Assembly: GCF_947492455.1 (NCBI RefSeq)
Contig: NZ_CANLNB010000004.1
Span: 1 to 64,000, forward strand
Source: an uncultured Aliiroseovarius sp.
Lineage (GTDB): Bacteria; Pseudomonadota; Alphaproteobacteria; Rhodobacterales; Rhodobacteraceae
Reading direction: 5' to 3'
Length of the DNA: 64,000 bases
Below, piece by piece: positions 33,142-41,435 of the stretch; positions within the stretch are counted from its first letter, which is position 1; every line of letters begins with the position of its first letter. The notes under the pieces were generated by a model that was given only the letters and a program-made list of their open reading frames with translations, was not told where the DNA came from and did no database searches. The translations under genes and the position numbers were made by a program.

Positions 33142-33591
33142 ATGACTCTTTCCGTTTATCTTTCTGGCGAAATCCACACCGACTGGCGCGAGCAGATCAT
33201 CGACGGCGCCAAGGATCTGGATGTTACCTTCTCGGCCCCTGTCACCGATCACGATGCCTCGGACGATTGCGGCGTGGCCATTCTGGGTGACGAGCCCAAC
33301 AAATACTGGCATGACCACAAAGGCGCTATGATCAACGCCATCCGCACCCGTAAGGGGATCGAGGACGCCGACGTCGTCGTCGTCCGCTTTGGCGAGAAAT
33401 ACCGCCAGTGGAACGCGGCCTTCGACGCGGGCTATGCAGCTGCCAAGGGCAAGTCGCTGATCATCCTGCAAATGCCCGAACATGACCACGCTTTGAAAGA
33501 GGTCGACGCCGCAGCACTTGCCGTCGCCCGCGAGCCTGCGCAAGTGGTCGAAATCCTGGCCTATGTGCTGAACGGCACCCTGACAAGCTGA
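33142..33591 (+). CDS. ytoQ: YtoQ-family protein
   Basis: 149 residues, opening MTLSVYLSGEIHTDWREQII. The fold should be like a nucleoside 2-deoxyribosyltransferase: the LSGEIHTDWR start, DHDASDDCG, ADVVVVRFGEKYRQWNAAFD and GKSLIILQ. The family YtoQ is conserved and small; its reaction has not been established to my knowledge. The start at 33142 has AAAGGA 7 bp upstream, so it is preferred to the ATG at 33127. It stands alone between pheT and mscL. Confidence 0.85.
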   Translation: MTLSVYLSGEIHTDWREQIIDGAKDLDVTFSAPVTDHDASDDCGVAILGDEPNKYWHDHKGAMINAIRTRKGIEDADVVVVRFGEKYRQWNAAFDAGYAAAKGKSLIILQMPEHDHALKEVDAAALAVAREPAQVVEILAYVLNGTLTS

Positions 33592-33720
33592 CCCAGACGT
33601 CAGTTTGCGGTGACACGCGTCTGAATTTTCCCCAGCAAAATGCACGGACACCGTGTATCTTTGTGATTAGTGCGAACAGGATCACGCATTCTGCGCGATC
33701 AGGAAACATACGGGGATAGT

Positions 33721-34149
33721 ATGCTTAAAGAATTCAAAGATTTCATCGCCAAGGGCAATGTCATGGACATGGCCGTTGGTATCATCATCGGCGCCGCCTT
33801 CACCGCGATCGTCAAATCTATGGTCGATGACCTGATCAACCCGATCATCGGTCTGTTCACCGGCGGCGTGGATTTCACCAACAAATATGCCGTGCTGGCA
33901 GGTGATGTCGCCACAGGCGCGTCGCTTGAAGCCGCGCGCGAGGCAGGCGCTTCGGTCTTCGCCTATGGCGCCTTCCTCATGGCCGTGATCAACTTCCTGA
34001 TCATCGCTTGGGTGGTCTTCATGCTGGTGAAGATGGTCAACAAGGCAAAAGAAGCCGCCGAGAAGGAACAGGAAGCCGTGGAAGAGGCCCCCGCAGGCCC
34101 CAGCGAACTGGATCTGCTGACCGAGATTCGCGACGCTTTGAAGAAATAA
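33721..34149 (+). CDS. mscL: Large-conductance mechanosensitive channel MscL
   Basis: 142 residues. [20 protein letters not shown] is the amphipathic S1 plus the start of the pore helix, followed by [13 protein letters not shown], a periplasmic loop of about 50 residues and TM2 ([20 protein letters not shown]). The C-terminal bundle ends [14 protein letters not shown]. It forms a pentamer that opens on hypo-osmotic shock. It has GGGGAT in front of the ATG. In the same direction the tRNA-Met gene follows after 142 bp. Confidence 0.96.
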   Translation: MLKEFKDFIAKGNVMDMAVGIIIGAAFTAIVKSMVDDLINPIIGLFTGGVDFTNKYAVLAGDVATGASLEAAREAGASVFAYGAFLMAVINFLIIAWVVFMLVKMVNKAKEAAEKEQEAVEEAPAGPSELDLLTEIRDALKK

Positions 34150-34245
34150 AACGGGCCGAGTTGGACCGCGAAAGGGCGTCGGAAAAACCGGCGCCCTTTT
34201 GTTTGAAATTTCTGCGCCCGTTTGCCGATTTCTGGCGTTTTTCGT

Positions 34246-34274
34246 TTGACACTGGCAGCGTGCCGGAATATTCG
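34246..34274 (+). promoter_or_regulatory. Promoter of elongator tRNA-Met
   Basis: TTGACA (34246-34251), 17 bp, TATTCG (34269-34274), ending 17 bp before the mature tRNA. The -35 box is a perfect consensus. Confidence 0.75.
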
Positions 34275-34291
34275 GACCTCCGATATGAGAT

Positions 34292-34368
34292 GGCGTGGTA
34301 GCTCAGCTGGTTAGAGCACAGCACTCATAATGCTGGGGTCGGCGGTTCAAGTCCGCCCCACGCTACCA
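34292..34368 (+). tRNA. Elongator tRNA-Met (anticodon CAT)
   Basis: A 77-nt cloverleaf, GGCGTGG acceptor with CCACGCT partner and encoded CCA. The first pair G-C is intact, unlike in the initiator, and the anticodon loop is CTCATAA. The T arm is GGTTCAAGTCC. The CAT anticodon could also be tRNA-Ile with lysidine, but that one has different D-arm and acceptor bases in alphaproteobacteria; elongator Met is the better reading. Promoter and terminator flank it. Confidence 0.9.
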
Positions 34369-34383
34369 TCTCAATCCTGAAGT

Positions 34384-34411
34384 AAGCCCTGCCATTTGGC
34401 AGGGCTTCTTT
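34384..34411 (+). terminator. Terminator of tRNA-Met
   Basis: AAGCCCTGCC / GGCAGGGCTT with an ATTT loop and the tail CTTTC, 15 bp after the tRNA. Confidence 0.88.
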
Positions 34412-34433
34412 CGTTCCAGGGACATGCCAAAAT

Positions 34434-34462
34434 AAAAGCCCCGCTCGCTGGCGGGGCTTTCG
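34434..34462 (-). terminator. Terminator of ald
   Basis: On the minus strand AAGCCCCGCC / GGCGGGGCTT-type stem (core GCCCCGC and GCGGGGC) is followed by TTATTTT. It lies 26 bp after the ald stop and faces the tRNA terminator. Confidence 0.9.
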
Positions 34463-34487
34463 ATGCGCAATATCTGGGAAGGGAGGA

Positions 34488-35606
34488 TCAGATCTTCAGC
34501 GCGTCTTCTCCGGTGATGCTGTCCAGACCAAGGGCTTCACCCACGGCTGCATAGGTCAATTTGCCAGCATGCACGTTCAGACCGTTCAGCAGATGCGGAT
34601 CGGCGGCGCAGGCTTCTTTCCAGCCTTTGTCTGCCAGCGACAGCATGAAGGGCAGGGTGGCGTTCCCCAATGCGATGGTCGAGGTGCGCGCAACTGCGCC
34701 CGGCATATTGGCCACACAGTAGTGCATCACGTTGTCGACCTCATAGATCGGGTCAGCGTGGGTGGTCGCCTTCGAGGTCTCGAAGCAGCCGCCCTGGTCG
34801 ATGGCAACGTCCACCAACACAGCGCCCGGCTTCATGGTCGACAGCTGCGCGCGGCTGACCAGTTTCGGGGCAGCAGCACCCGGGATCAGAACAGCGCCGA
34901 TGACCATGTCGGCTTGCTGAACCAGCTCTGCGGTTGCCGCAGCGGTCGAATACTGATTCTTGAAGGTGCCGCCATAGACGTCATCCAGATAGCGAAGACG
35001 CGGCAGCGAGCGATCCAGCACGGTCACATCCGCGCCCATGCCAGCCGCGATCTTGGCCGCGTGAGTGCCCACGACACCGCCGCCGATCACAACGACCTTG
35101 GCCGGGCCTACACCGGGCACGCCGCCCATCAGCACGCCACGGCCGCCATTGGCCTTCTGCAGCGTCCACGACCCAACCTGCGGGGCCAGACGCCCGGCAA
35201 CTTCCGACATCGGCGCCAGCAGGGGCAAGCCGCCATTGTTGTCGGTCACAGTCTCGTACGCGATGGCAGTACAGCCCGAGGCCAGAAGGTCATGAGTCTG
35301 GTCGGGGTCCGGCGCCAGGTGCAGGTAAGTGAACAGCAGCTGACCTTCGCGCAGCATCTTGCGCTCAACGGCCTGGGGCTCTTTTACTTTCACGATCATG
35401 TCGGCTTTGGCAAAGATCTCTTCTGCCGTGTCCAGAACGGTGGCACCCGCGGCGCGGTAGTCATCATCCGAGAATCCAGCACCCATTCCGGCATTGGTTT
35501 CAACGATGACGGAATGACCACGTCCGATGGCCTCGCCTGCGGCGGCGGGCGTCAATCCGACGCGAAATTCCTGTGGTTTGATCTCTTTCGGGCAACCGAT
35601 CAGCAT
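34488..35606 (-). CDS. ald: Alanine dehydrogenase
   Basis: 372 residues, full length. The opening [20 protein letters not shown], catalytic His in [18 protein letters not shown], the NAD site [20 protein letters not shown] and the late block [20 protein letters not shown] define the enzyme. It reversibly deaminates L-alanine to pyruvate and ammonia with NAD. GGAGGAA precedes the ATG. An Lrp-type regulator is transcribed divergently from a 160-bp shared region with a perfect palindrome, which is a common arrangement for alanine catabolism. Confidence 0.96.
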   Translation of the reverse strand: MLIGCPKEIKPQEFRVGLTPAAAGEAIGRGHSVIVETNAGMGAGFSDDDYRAAGATVLDTAEEIFAKADMIVKVKEPQAVERKMLREGQLLFTYLHLAPDPDQTHDLLASGCTAIAYETVTDNNGGLPLLAPMSEVAGRLAPQVGSWTLQKANGGRGVLMGGVPGVGPAKVVVIGGGVVGTHAAKIAAGMGADVTVLDRSLPRLRYLDDVYGGTFKNQYSTAAATAELVQQADMVIGAVLIPGAAAPKLVSRAQLSTMKPGAVLVDVAIDQGGCFETSKATTHADPIYEVDNVMHYCVANMPGAVARTSTIALGNATLPFMLSLADKGWKEACAADPHLLNGLNVHAGKLTYAAVGEALGLDSITGEDALKI

Positions 35607-35711
35607 GGGGGTTCCTCCTTCTCCCTGGCGCGGAAACTTAAGCTGTTATCCATTGATCTTGGGGGTGTCCCCACGCAATTGCTTTGAAAAGATGTGGCGT
35701 GTTGGGTATAG

Positions 35712-35723
35712 TTCTTCGAAGAA
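35712..35723. promoter_or_regulatory. Palindrome in the ald / Lrp intergenic region
   Basis: TTCTTCGAAGAA is a perfect 12-bp palindrome in the control region between ald and its likely Lrp/AldR-type regulator, 106 bp from the ald start and 44 bp from the regulator start. It is a candidate regulator site; short palindromes can arise by chance. Confidence 0.4.
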
Positions 35724-35766
35724 ATCTGCGCCGATGGCGTAAACAGCGCAAGGAATGTGATCGAAA

Positions 35767-36225
35767 TTGGAACTTGATAGTGTAGATCGCCGCATCCTGC
35801 GGGCATTGCAACGCACCGGGCGCATCTCGAACGCAGAGCTGTCCGAAAAGGTGAACCTGTCCCCGTCCGCCTGCCACCGCCGGGTCCAACGACTCGAGGC
35901 CGAGGGCTTCATTAAGGACTACGTGGCCCTACTGGATGCCCGCAAACTGAAATGCCCGACCACCGTGTTCGTCGAGATCACGCTGTCAGGTCAGGCAGAC
36001 GAAGTGCTGGAAGCGTTTGAGCGCGAGGTCGCACGGGTGCCGGACGTTCTGGAATGCCACCTGATGGCGGGCACGGCGGATTACATCCTGAAGGTGGTCG
36101 CCCAAGATACCGAGGACTTCGCGCGCATCCACCGCCAATACCTCGCCCGCCTACCGGGTGTGCAGGGGATGCAGTCCAGCTTCGCGCTACGTACGGTGTT
36201 CAAAACCACAGCACTGCCCGTCTGA
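35767..36225 (+). CDS. Lrp/AsnC-family regulator, probably of ald
   Basis: 152 residues. A winged helix-turn-helix (LDSVDRRILRALQRTGRISN to SPSACHRRVQRLEAEGFI, residues 2-54) is followed by the RAM effector domain with VFVEITLSGQ, VLECHLMAGTADYILKV and LPGVQGMQSSFALRTV. The start is TTG with AAGGAATG upstream. The divergent position and the family suggest that it responds to alanine and controls ald, like AldR or BkdR-type proteins. A palindrome stands in the shared region. Confidence 0.9.
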   Translation: MELDSVDRRILRALQRTGRISNAELSEKVNLSPSACHRRVQRLEAEGFIKDYVALLDARKLKCPTTVFVEITLSGQADEVLEAFEREVARVPDVLECHLMAGTADYILKVVAQDTEDFARIHRQYLARLPGVQGMQSSFALRTVFKTTALPV

Positions 36226-36238
36226 CTCTCACCTGCAT

Positions 36239-36316
36239 TTTCTTGTCATAAATATCTCAGGGTAGCATGAATTTCCGAAGGAAACTCATGCAAGGGGCAG
36301 CGCCCCTCAGGCTCAC
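36239..36316 (-). repeat. Intergenic hairpin repeat, copy 2
   Basis: On the minus strand this holds GGGGC-GCT-GCCCC, then a long hairpin GCATGA(G)TTTCC-TTC-GGAAA(T)TCATGC and finally GAGATATTTATGACAAGAAAA. Core and tail match the copy at 17836-17881; the middle hairpin is extra here. It fills the gap between the Lrp-type regulator and the MFS gene and could act as a bidirectional stop or mRNA stabiliser. Confidence 0.65.
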
Positions 36317-36334
36317 GCAGTGAGCCACCGAAAC

Positions 36335-37576
36335 TTACGCTGTGCGCGCCGTCAATGGCTGCTCTTTCACCGGCAAATGCACAATCGCCGAGAACGCCCC
36401 GACCCCCACACCAATCCACCAGACCAGCGTGTAATCGCCAAAGGCGTCATACATCCGGCCCCCCAGCCAAACCCCAAGGAAGCTGCCCAGCTGGTGCGAG
36501 AAGAATACGATTCCGTAAAGTGTGCCCATATACCGCAAGCCATAGATATGCGCGACAAGACCCGAGGTCAGCGGCACAGTCGCCAGCCACAGCGACCCCA
36601 TCGCGATCGAGAAGATGATGACCGAGGTCGGCGTGATTGGCATCAGGATGAACAGGGCCGCCACAATCGTGCGCCCGGTATAGATCGCCGCGAGCAGGTA
36701 TTTCTTCGAGTACGTCTTGCCCAGATAGCCTGCAAACAAGGTGCCGGCGATATTGGCCAACCCAATCAGCGAGATCGAAATCGCCCCAAGTGCCGAGGTC
36801 GTCGAGACCCCAACCGCCGCCAGTGTGCCCGACGGATCAATCGCCCCGCACATCTCGGTCACGAAGGCCGGGAAGTGGGCGGTGATGAAGGCCAGCTGAT
36901 AGCCACAGGAAAAGAAACCCAGAAAGATCAGGGTATAGCTGGGATCCTTGAACGCCTTGACCAGAATCTGCCCCATGCTTTCCTCAAGCTCGGACTTGCT
37001 GGCGATGGTCTCGGTTTTCATCAGAGGCAGCAGGGCCAGCGTGGCAAGAATGGCGGCGGCGAAGACGATGAAGACGTTTTGCCATGTCATGAAAGACAGC
37101 ATGTACTCCGCCAGCGGTGCACCAAAGACCTGACCGGCGGAGCCAGCAGCGGTGGCAATCGCCAAAGCCATCGAGCGATTCTCGTCGCTGGCGGCGCGGC
37201 CCACGACGGCCAAAATGACGCCAAACCCTGTGCCTGCGATGCCAAAGCCCACTAGTACCTCAAGCATCTGGTGCGCTTCCGGCGTCACGGCGGCGGAGCT
37301 GGCGACCAGACCGACCGCATAAACAATCGCCCCCATGATGATCGCCTTACGGTCCCCAATCTTCTCGGCAATCGCGCCGAAAATGGGCTGTCCGATGCCC
37401 CAAGCCAGGTTCTGGATCGCAATCGCCAGCGAAAACTCGGCGCGCGGCCAGTTGAATTCGGTGGCAATCGGGATCTGAAACACGCCAAAGCTGGCCCGGA
37501 TCGCAAAGCTGATCAGGATGATAAGGCAGCCAGCCACAAGGACCGGGGTGATAAGGGGCGCGCGTGTCTCAGTCAT
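36335..37576 (-). CDS. Major facilitator superfamily transporter
   Basis: 413 residues from the ATG at 37576 (MTETRAPLITPVLVAG). Twelve membrane helices can be counted. The motif-A region between helices 2 and 3 reads GAIAEKIGDRKAIIMGA, and the centre has a cytoplasmic loop with KTETIASKSELEESMGQ. The family is close to monocarboxylate/oxalate-type MFS carriers (PGGxGxG-like repeats are weak), so an organic acid is a possible substrate. It is a single gene, divergent from zapE with 98 bp between them. Confidence 0.88.
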   Translation of the reverse strand: MTETRAPLITPVLVAGCLIILISFAIRASFGVFQIPIATEFNWPRAEFSLAIAIQNLAWGIGQPIFGAIAEKIGDRKAIIMGAIVYAVGLVASSAAVTPEAHQMLEVLVGFGIAGTGFGVILAVVGRAASDENRSMALAIATAAGSAGQVFGAPLAEYMLSFMTWQNVFIVFAAAILATLALLPLMKTETIASKSELEESMGQILVKAFKDPSYTLIFLGFFSCGYQLAFITAHFPAFVTEMCGAIDPSGTLAAVGVSTTSALGAISISLIGLANIAGTLFAGYLGKTYSKKYLLAAIYTGRTIVAALFILMPITPTSVIIFSIAMGSLWLATVPLTSGLVAHIYGLRYMGTLYGIVFFSHQLGSFLGVWLGGRMYDAFGDYTLVWWIGVGVGAFSAIVHLPVKEQPLTARTA

Positions 37577-37674
37577 TCGCACAATGTCAGACAATTGCCG
37601 CACTGCGTCAATTCTTGCTTTTTGATGTGCGGCTTAACCTTTCCTTATGTGACGCGGCGTTTTATCTGTCGGTC

Positions 37675-38760
37675 ATGGCGAACTTGATCCAAACCTATGA
37701 TGCCCTTGCCCAATCCGGCGAGATTACCCGAGACCCCGCGCAAGAGGCCTGCCTGCCGGGTCTCGAAGACATCCGCGAACATCTGGACGCTGCCCCGAAG
37801 CGCAAGCGGGGCATCCTGGGCGGGCTGTTTCATTCGAAACCCGAAGAGGTGCCGCAGGGGCTGTACCTGTGGGGTGGCGTTGGGCGCGGCAAGTCCATGT
37901 TGATGGACCTGTTTGTCGACAGTCTGGAAAACACGGCCGCCCGCCGCGTGCATTTCCACGCCTTCATGCAAGAGGTGCACGAGGGCATGGCCGAGGCGCG
38001 CAAGACCGGCGTGGATGACCCGCTGGCGCCCGTCGCTGCGAAGATCGCCGCTGATGTGAAGCTGTTTGCTTTTGACGAAATGCAAATCACCGACATCACC
38101 GACGCGATGATCGTCGGACGGCTGTTCGAAAAGCTGTTCGAGGCGGGTGTGGTTGTCGTCACCACATCGAACCGCCATCCGGATGAGCTGTATAAGGACG
38201 GACTAAACCGCCAGCTCTTCCTGCCCTTTATCGCGCTTTTGAAAGATCAGATGGTGGTGCACGAACTGGTCAGTCCGAACGATTATCGCCAAGACCGACT
38301 GGCGGGCGAGCAGGTCTATTTCAGCCCCGCGAATGCCGAGGCACGGCAGGCGATTGATGCGCTGTGGAAGGATATGACCGGCGGGCAGGCCGAGCCCTTG
38401 GTGCTGACCGTCAAAGGGCGCGAGGTCGTGTTGCCCGCCTATCGCAACGGGGCCGCGCGCGCACGGTTCCATGATCTGTGCGGCGCGATGTTGGGGCCGG
38501 GTGACTATCTGACCGTCGCCAATGCCGTAAAGCTGTTGGTGCTGGAAGACATTCCGCGCCTGAGCCGTCAGAACTTCAACGAGGCGAAGCGCTTCGTCAC
38601 GCTGATCGACGCACTTTATGAAGCGAAGGTGCGCCTGATCGCATCCGCTGCGGCCCTGCCCGAGATGCTGTATGTCGAAGGAGAAGGCTCGTTCGAGTTC
38701 GAGCGCACCGCCAGTCGCTTGCGCGAGATGCAGGATAAAGACTGGGGAATGGACGTCTAG
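37675..38760 (+). CDS. zapE: Cell division protein ZapE (AFG1-like ATPase)
   Basis: 361 residues. Walker A GGVGRGKSMLMDLF near 62-75, Walker B LFAFDEMQITDITDAMI, sensor motif VTTSNRHPDELYKDGLNR and the late PRLSRQNFNEAKRFVTLIDALYE block identify the AFG1/ZapE family. In E. coli ZapE joins the Z ring late and is needed under low oxygen or heat; the mitochondrial relative helps remove damaged proteins. The start at 37675 fits the family, although no strong ribosome site stands before it. The downstream gap to folC is unusually structured. Confidence 0.93.
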   Translation: MANLIQTYDALAQSGEITRDPAQEACLPGLEDIREHLDAAPKRKRGILGGLFHSKPEEVPQGLYLWGGVGRGKSMLMDLFVDSLENTAARRVHFHAFMQEVHEGMAEARKTGVDDPLAPVAAKIAADVKLFAFDEMQITDITDAMIVGRLFEKLFEAGVVVVTTSNRHPDELYKDGLNRQLFLPFIALLKDQMVVHELVSPNDYRQDRLAGEQVYFSPANAEARQAIDALWKDMTGGQAEPLVLTVKGREVVLPAYRNGAARARFHDLCGAMLGPGDYLTVANAVKLLVLEDIPRLSRQNFNEAKRFVTLIDALYEAKVRLIASAAALPEMLYVEGEGSFEFERTASRLREMQDKDWGMDV

Positions 38761-38810
38761 CGGCGTGACGAGGGGCCGCGCGTCTGCGACCCCTCAGGTT
38801 TGCACCTGCC

Positions 38811-38861
38811 TGCCTAACTCGGATGGGGTCGAAATACCCCGAAGCGCCGCTGGGTTAGGCA
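38811..38861 (+). ncRNA. Candidate structured RNA element downstream of zapE
   Basis: TGCCTAACTCGG (38811-38822) pairs over 12 positions, with two G-U pairs, with CTGGGTTAGGCA (38850-38861). The interior has the hairpin GGGGT-CGAAAT-ACCCC (38825-38840) and an unpaired GAAGCGCCG. The G-U pairs work only on the plus strand, in favour of a plus-strand RNA. It could be a 3' UTR structure of zapE or a small RNA. No known RNA family was recognised. Confidence 0.35.
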
Positions 38862-39039
38862 AAGAGTCACGATGTTGTTTTTGTGATCACAAGGGCATGG
38901 GTAATTCTTGCCCCGTGCGAATCACTTTGCCGCCCCGGCGAAATGTACTGCTCGATAAGCCGTCCACTTAGTGCGGACTTTGCCTATAGAATACTCTATT
39001 TATAGGCGCTAACCCCTTAAACCGTCAACGTTTTACATG

Positions 39040-39084
39040 GAATCACTGCCGATTCGCGAATCGGGTAAAAAAGTGATTCTTTTC
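39040..39084 (+). terminator. Terminator-like hairpin in the zapE-folC gap
   Basis: GAATCACT (39040-39047) pairs with AGTGATTC (39072-39079), followed by TTTTC. The loop holds a further 12-bp palindrome, GATTCGCGAATC (39051-39062). It could end a transcript that starts within the gap. Confidence 0.4.
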
Positions 39085-39114
39085 GGGGGTTTGACTCGTG
39101 TTCTTGATGCGGGT

Positions 39115-39152
39115 GGGCGTGACCATGCAAAATTAATTTTGTGATCACGCCC
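39115..39152 (-). terminator. Long palindrome beyond folC, possible end of the accD-folC transcript
   Basis: GGGCGTGACCA and TGATCACGCCC pair over 11 bp with one mismatch and enclose the perfect 14-bp palindrome CAAAATTAATTTTG (39128-39141). It lies 16 bp after the folC stop. No T-run follows on the minus strand, so it may work as an mRNA 3' stabiliser or a protein site. Confidence 0.45.
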
Positions 39153-39167
39153 GTGAAAATCGCTGTC

Positions 39168-40442
39168 TCAGCCGTTTTCGCGCAGGATTGCGCCCGCCAG
39201 ATACAAGGATCCGCAAATCAGGATGCGCGACTGCGGATCGGTTTGCGTGATGGCGGTAATCGCGGCCTCGACCGAGTCTGCGGTGCGCGCGGTCATCCCG
39301 ACCTTCGCGGCTTCCTCTGCCGTGGTTTCGGCAGGCAGGGTATTGGGCTCGTCCGGGATGGATACAGCGGTCAGACTGTCGGCCACACCCGCCAAGGGGC
39401 GCAGATAGCCCGCGATGTCCTTGGTGTTCAGCATCCCGCAGACCAGATGAGTGGGCCGCTTGGGCAGGCCGGCCAGCACGCCTGCCAGCATCTCGCCTGC
39501 AGCGGGGTTGTGACCGCCATCGAGCCACAGCTCGGCGTCACCTGCCGCTTCAATCAGGGGCCCAGTGCGCAAACGCTGCATCCGCGCGGGCCATGTGACG
39601 TTTCGCATGGCAGCTTCACAGGCGACTTCGTCGAAGCCCAGCACGCGCAGGGCAGCGATTGCGGCGCCTGCGTTTTCGATTTGGTGCGGGCCGATCAGGG
39701 CAGGCAGGGGCAGATCCAGCAGCCCGTTCTCGTCTTGGAAAATCAGACGCCCACGCTCTTCCCAGAAATGCCAGTGCTGGCCATGCACGAACAGAGGGCA
39801 ACCCAACTTGGCGGCGCGGGCCTCGATCACGTCGAGCGCTTCGTCCTTTTGCGGGCCAACCACGCAGGGTACGCCGCGTTTCAGAATGCCGGCTTTTTCG
39901 CCTGCAATCTCGGGCAGGGTTTCGCCCAGAAATTGCGTGTGGTCGATCGAGATCGGGGTGATCACGGTCAGCGCGGGTTTTTCAACCACGTTGGTGGCAT
40001 CCAGCCGCCCGCCCAGACCGGTTTCCAGCAAGGTGAAATCGGCAGGCGTTTCGGCAAAGGCCATCAGACCCGCGACGGTTGTGATCTCGAAATAAGTGAT
40101 GTTCTCGCCGTTGTTGGCGGCATAGCAGCGGTCCAGCACCTCGGTCAGGGCGTCTTCGCTGATCAGCTCGCCCGCCAGACGGATACGTTCGTGAAAGCGT
40201 GCGAGGTGCGGCGAGGTATAGGCGTGAACCGCCTTGCCCGCGCCCTCAAGCCCCGCGCGGATCATCGCTTGGGTCGAGCCTTTGCCGTTTGTGCCCGCCA
40301 GATGGATCACGGCAGGCAGCTTGTCCTGCGGATTTTCCACGGCCTTCAGAAGCCGCCAAACACGATCAAGCGTCAGGTCGATGATTTTCGGGTGCAGCGA
40401 CATCATCCGGTCAAGGATGACGTCCGAGCCTTGGGCGCTCAC
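39168..40442 (-). CDS. folC: Bifunctional folylpolyglutamate / dihydrofolate synthase
   Basis: 424 residues. The Mur-ligase-like ATP site is [14 protein letters not shown], followed by [15 protein letters not shown], the omega-loop region [17 protein letters not shown] and [16 protein letters not shown], and the second domain with LDGGHNPAA. The enzyme adds glutamate to dihydropteroate and to folates. The start is GTG and overlaps the accD stop by GTGA, so folC is translated from the accD message. The accD-folC pair is common in alphaproteobacteria. Confidence 0.95.
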   Translation of the reverse strand: MSAQGSDVILDRMMSLHPKIIDLTLDRVWRLLKAVENPQDKLPAVIHLAGTNGKGSTQAMIRAGLEGAGKAVHAYTSPHLARFHERIRLAGELISEDALTEVLDRCYAANNGENITYFEITTVAGLMAFAETPADFTLLETGLGGRLDATNVVEKPALTVITPISIDHTQFLGETLPEIAGEKAGILKRGVPCVVGPQKDEALDVIEARAAKLGCPLFVHGQHWHFWEERGRLIFQDENGLLDLPLPALIGPHQIENAGAAIAALRVLGFDEVACEAAMRNVTWPARMQRLRTGPLIEAAGDAELWLDGGHNPAAGEMLAGVLAGLPKRPTHLVCGMLNTKDIAGYLRPLAGVADSLTAVSIPDEPNTLPAETTAEEAAKVGMTARTADSVEAAITAITQTDPQSRILICGSLYLAGAILRENG

Positions 40443-41404
40443 GCTTTGTCAGCCTGCTCGGCGTCGGCGGACGCCTCTTCGGACGCTGCCGTCTCGGCCT
40501 TGGGTTCCGTTTCGGCTTCAGGCTCGGGCTTCGGCAGGTCGCCCTTCACTGCAGGCGGCTGGCCTGTCAGCATTCGAAGGATCGTCACCAGCTCGTCCTT
40601 CATGTCCTTGCGGTGCGTTACGCGGTCCAGCATGCCGTGATCCAGCAGGTATTCAGCGCGCTGGAAGCCCTCGGGCAGTTTTTCACGGATGGTCTGTTCA
40701 ATGACGCGCGGGCCAGCAAAACAGATCAAGGCGTTGGGTTCGGCAATATGCACATCGCCCAGCATCGCATAGGACGCAGTCACGCCGCCCGTGGTCGGGT
40801 GGGTCAGGACGACGATATAGGGCAGGTTTGCCTCTTTCAGCATCTGTACGGCAACCGTAGTGCGCGGCATCTGCATCAGCGACAGGATGCCTTCCTGCAT
40901 CCGCGCGCCACCTGCGGCCGAGAACAGCACCAGCGGGCGTTTCAGCGCCACAGCACGTTCGGCGGCCGCGATGATCGCGTTGCCCACATACATGCCCATC
41001 GAGCCGCCCATGAAGCTGAAATCCTGCGCGGCGGCAACGATGGGCGTGCGGCCGATTTCGCCTTCGGCCACCAGCATCGCTTCGCGTTCGCCGGTGCCCT
41101 TGCGGGCGGATTTCATACGCTCGGGGTATTTCTTTTGGTCTTTGAACTGCAGCGGATCGTCGATTGGTGCGGGGACGTCCACCTCGGTGAAGATGCCGCC
41201 GTCAAACAGGTGCGTAAAGCGCTCACGCGGTGTGATCGCCATGTGATGATCGCAACTGGTACAGACATTCTGATTCTCGGCAAATTCGCGGTGGAACAGC
41301 ATGGTTCCGCATTCACCACATTTGGTCCACAGATTTTCCGGCACCTCGCGACGCGAGAAAAGCGAGTTGATGCGGGGGCGGACGTAGTTCGAGATCCAGT
41401 TCAT
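40439..41404 (-). CDS. accD: Acetyl-CoA carboxylase carboxyltransferase subunit beta
   Basis: 321 residues. An N-terminal zinc ribbon (CGECGTMLF and CTSCDHH, about 31-57) is followed by the crotonase-like core with [48 protein letters not shown] and [20 protein letters not shown]. It makes the carboxyltransferase with AccA (13669-14634). The C-terminal 40 residues are a Glu/Ala-rich tail that is longer than in E. coli. The CPBP protease gene lies 31 bp upstream on the same strand. Confidence 0.97.
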   Translation of the reverse strand: MNWISNYVRPRINSLFSRREVPENLWTKCGECGTMLFHREFAENQNVCTSCDHHMAITPRERFTHLFDGGIFTEVDVPAPIDDPLQFKDQKKYPERMKSARKGTGEREAMLVAEGEIGRTPIVAAAQDFSFMGGSMGMYVGNAIIAAAERAVALKRPLVLFSAAGGARMQEGILSLMQMPRTTVAVQMLKEANLPYIVVLTHPTTGGVTASYAMLGDVHIAEPNALICFAGPRVIEQTIREKLPEGFQRAEYLLDHGMLDRVTHRKDMKDELVTILRMLTGQPPAVKGDLPKPEPEAETEPKAETAASEEASADAEQADKA

Positions 41405-41435
41405 CGCCAGACTTCCTTGTTGCGTTTGGCCTTAG

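Larger units (their letters stand above)
38761..39167. other. 407-bp convergent gap rich in inverted repeats
   Basis: No frame on either strand is convincing. Structures, in order: GAGGGG/CCCCTC (38770-38795), CAGGT/ACCTG (38795-38808), a 12-bp stem 38811-38822 with 38850-38861 around GGGGT/ACCCC, the palindrome TTGTGATCACAA near 38879-38890, GCCTATA/TATAGGC (38982-39007), GAATCACT/AGTGATTC (39040-39079) around GATTCGCGAATC, and the long palindrome 39115-39152. TTTTGTGATCAC occurs near both ends. Confidence 0.6.

Noticed and set aside
34569-35687. A plus-strand frame of 372 codons opposite ald
   Set aside because: Same length region as ald, His/Arg-rich, antisense shadow.
38887-38961. A 24-codon frame starting ATGGGTAATTC in the zapE-folC gap
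   Set aside because: No ribosome site and no hydrophobic or biased composition; the segment is better explained by repeats.
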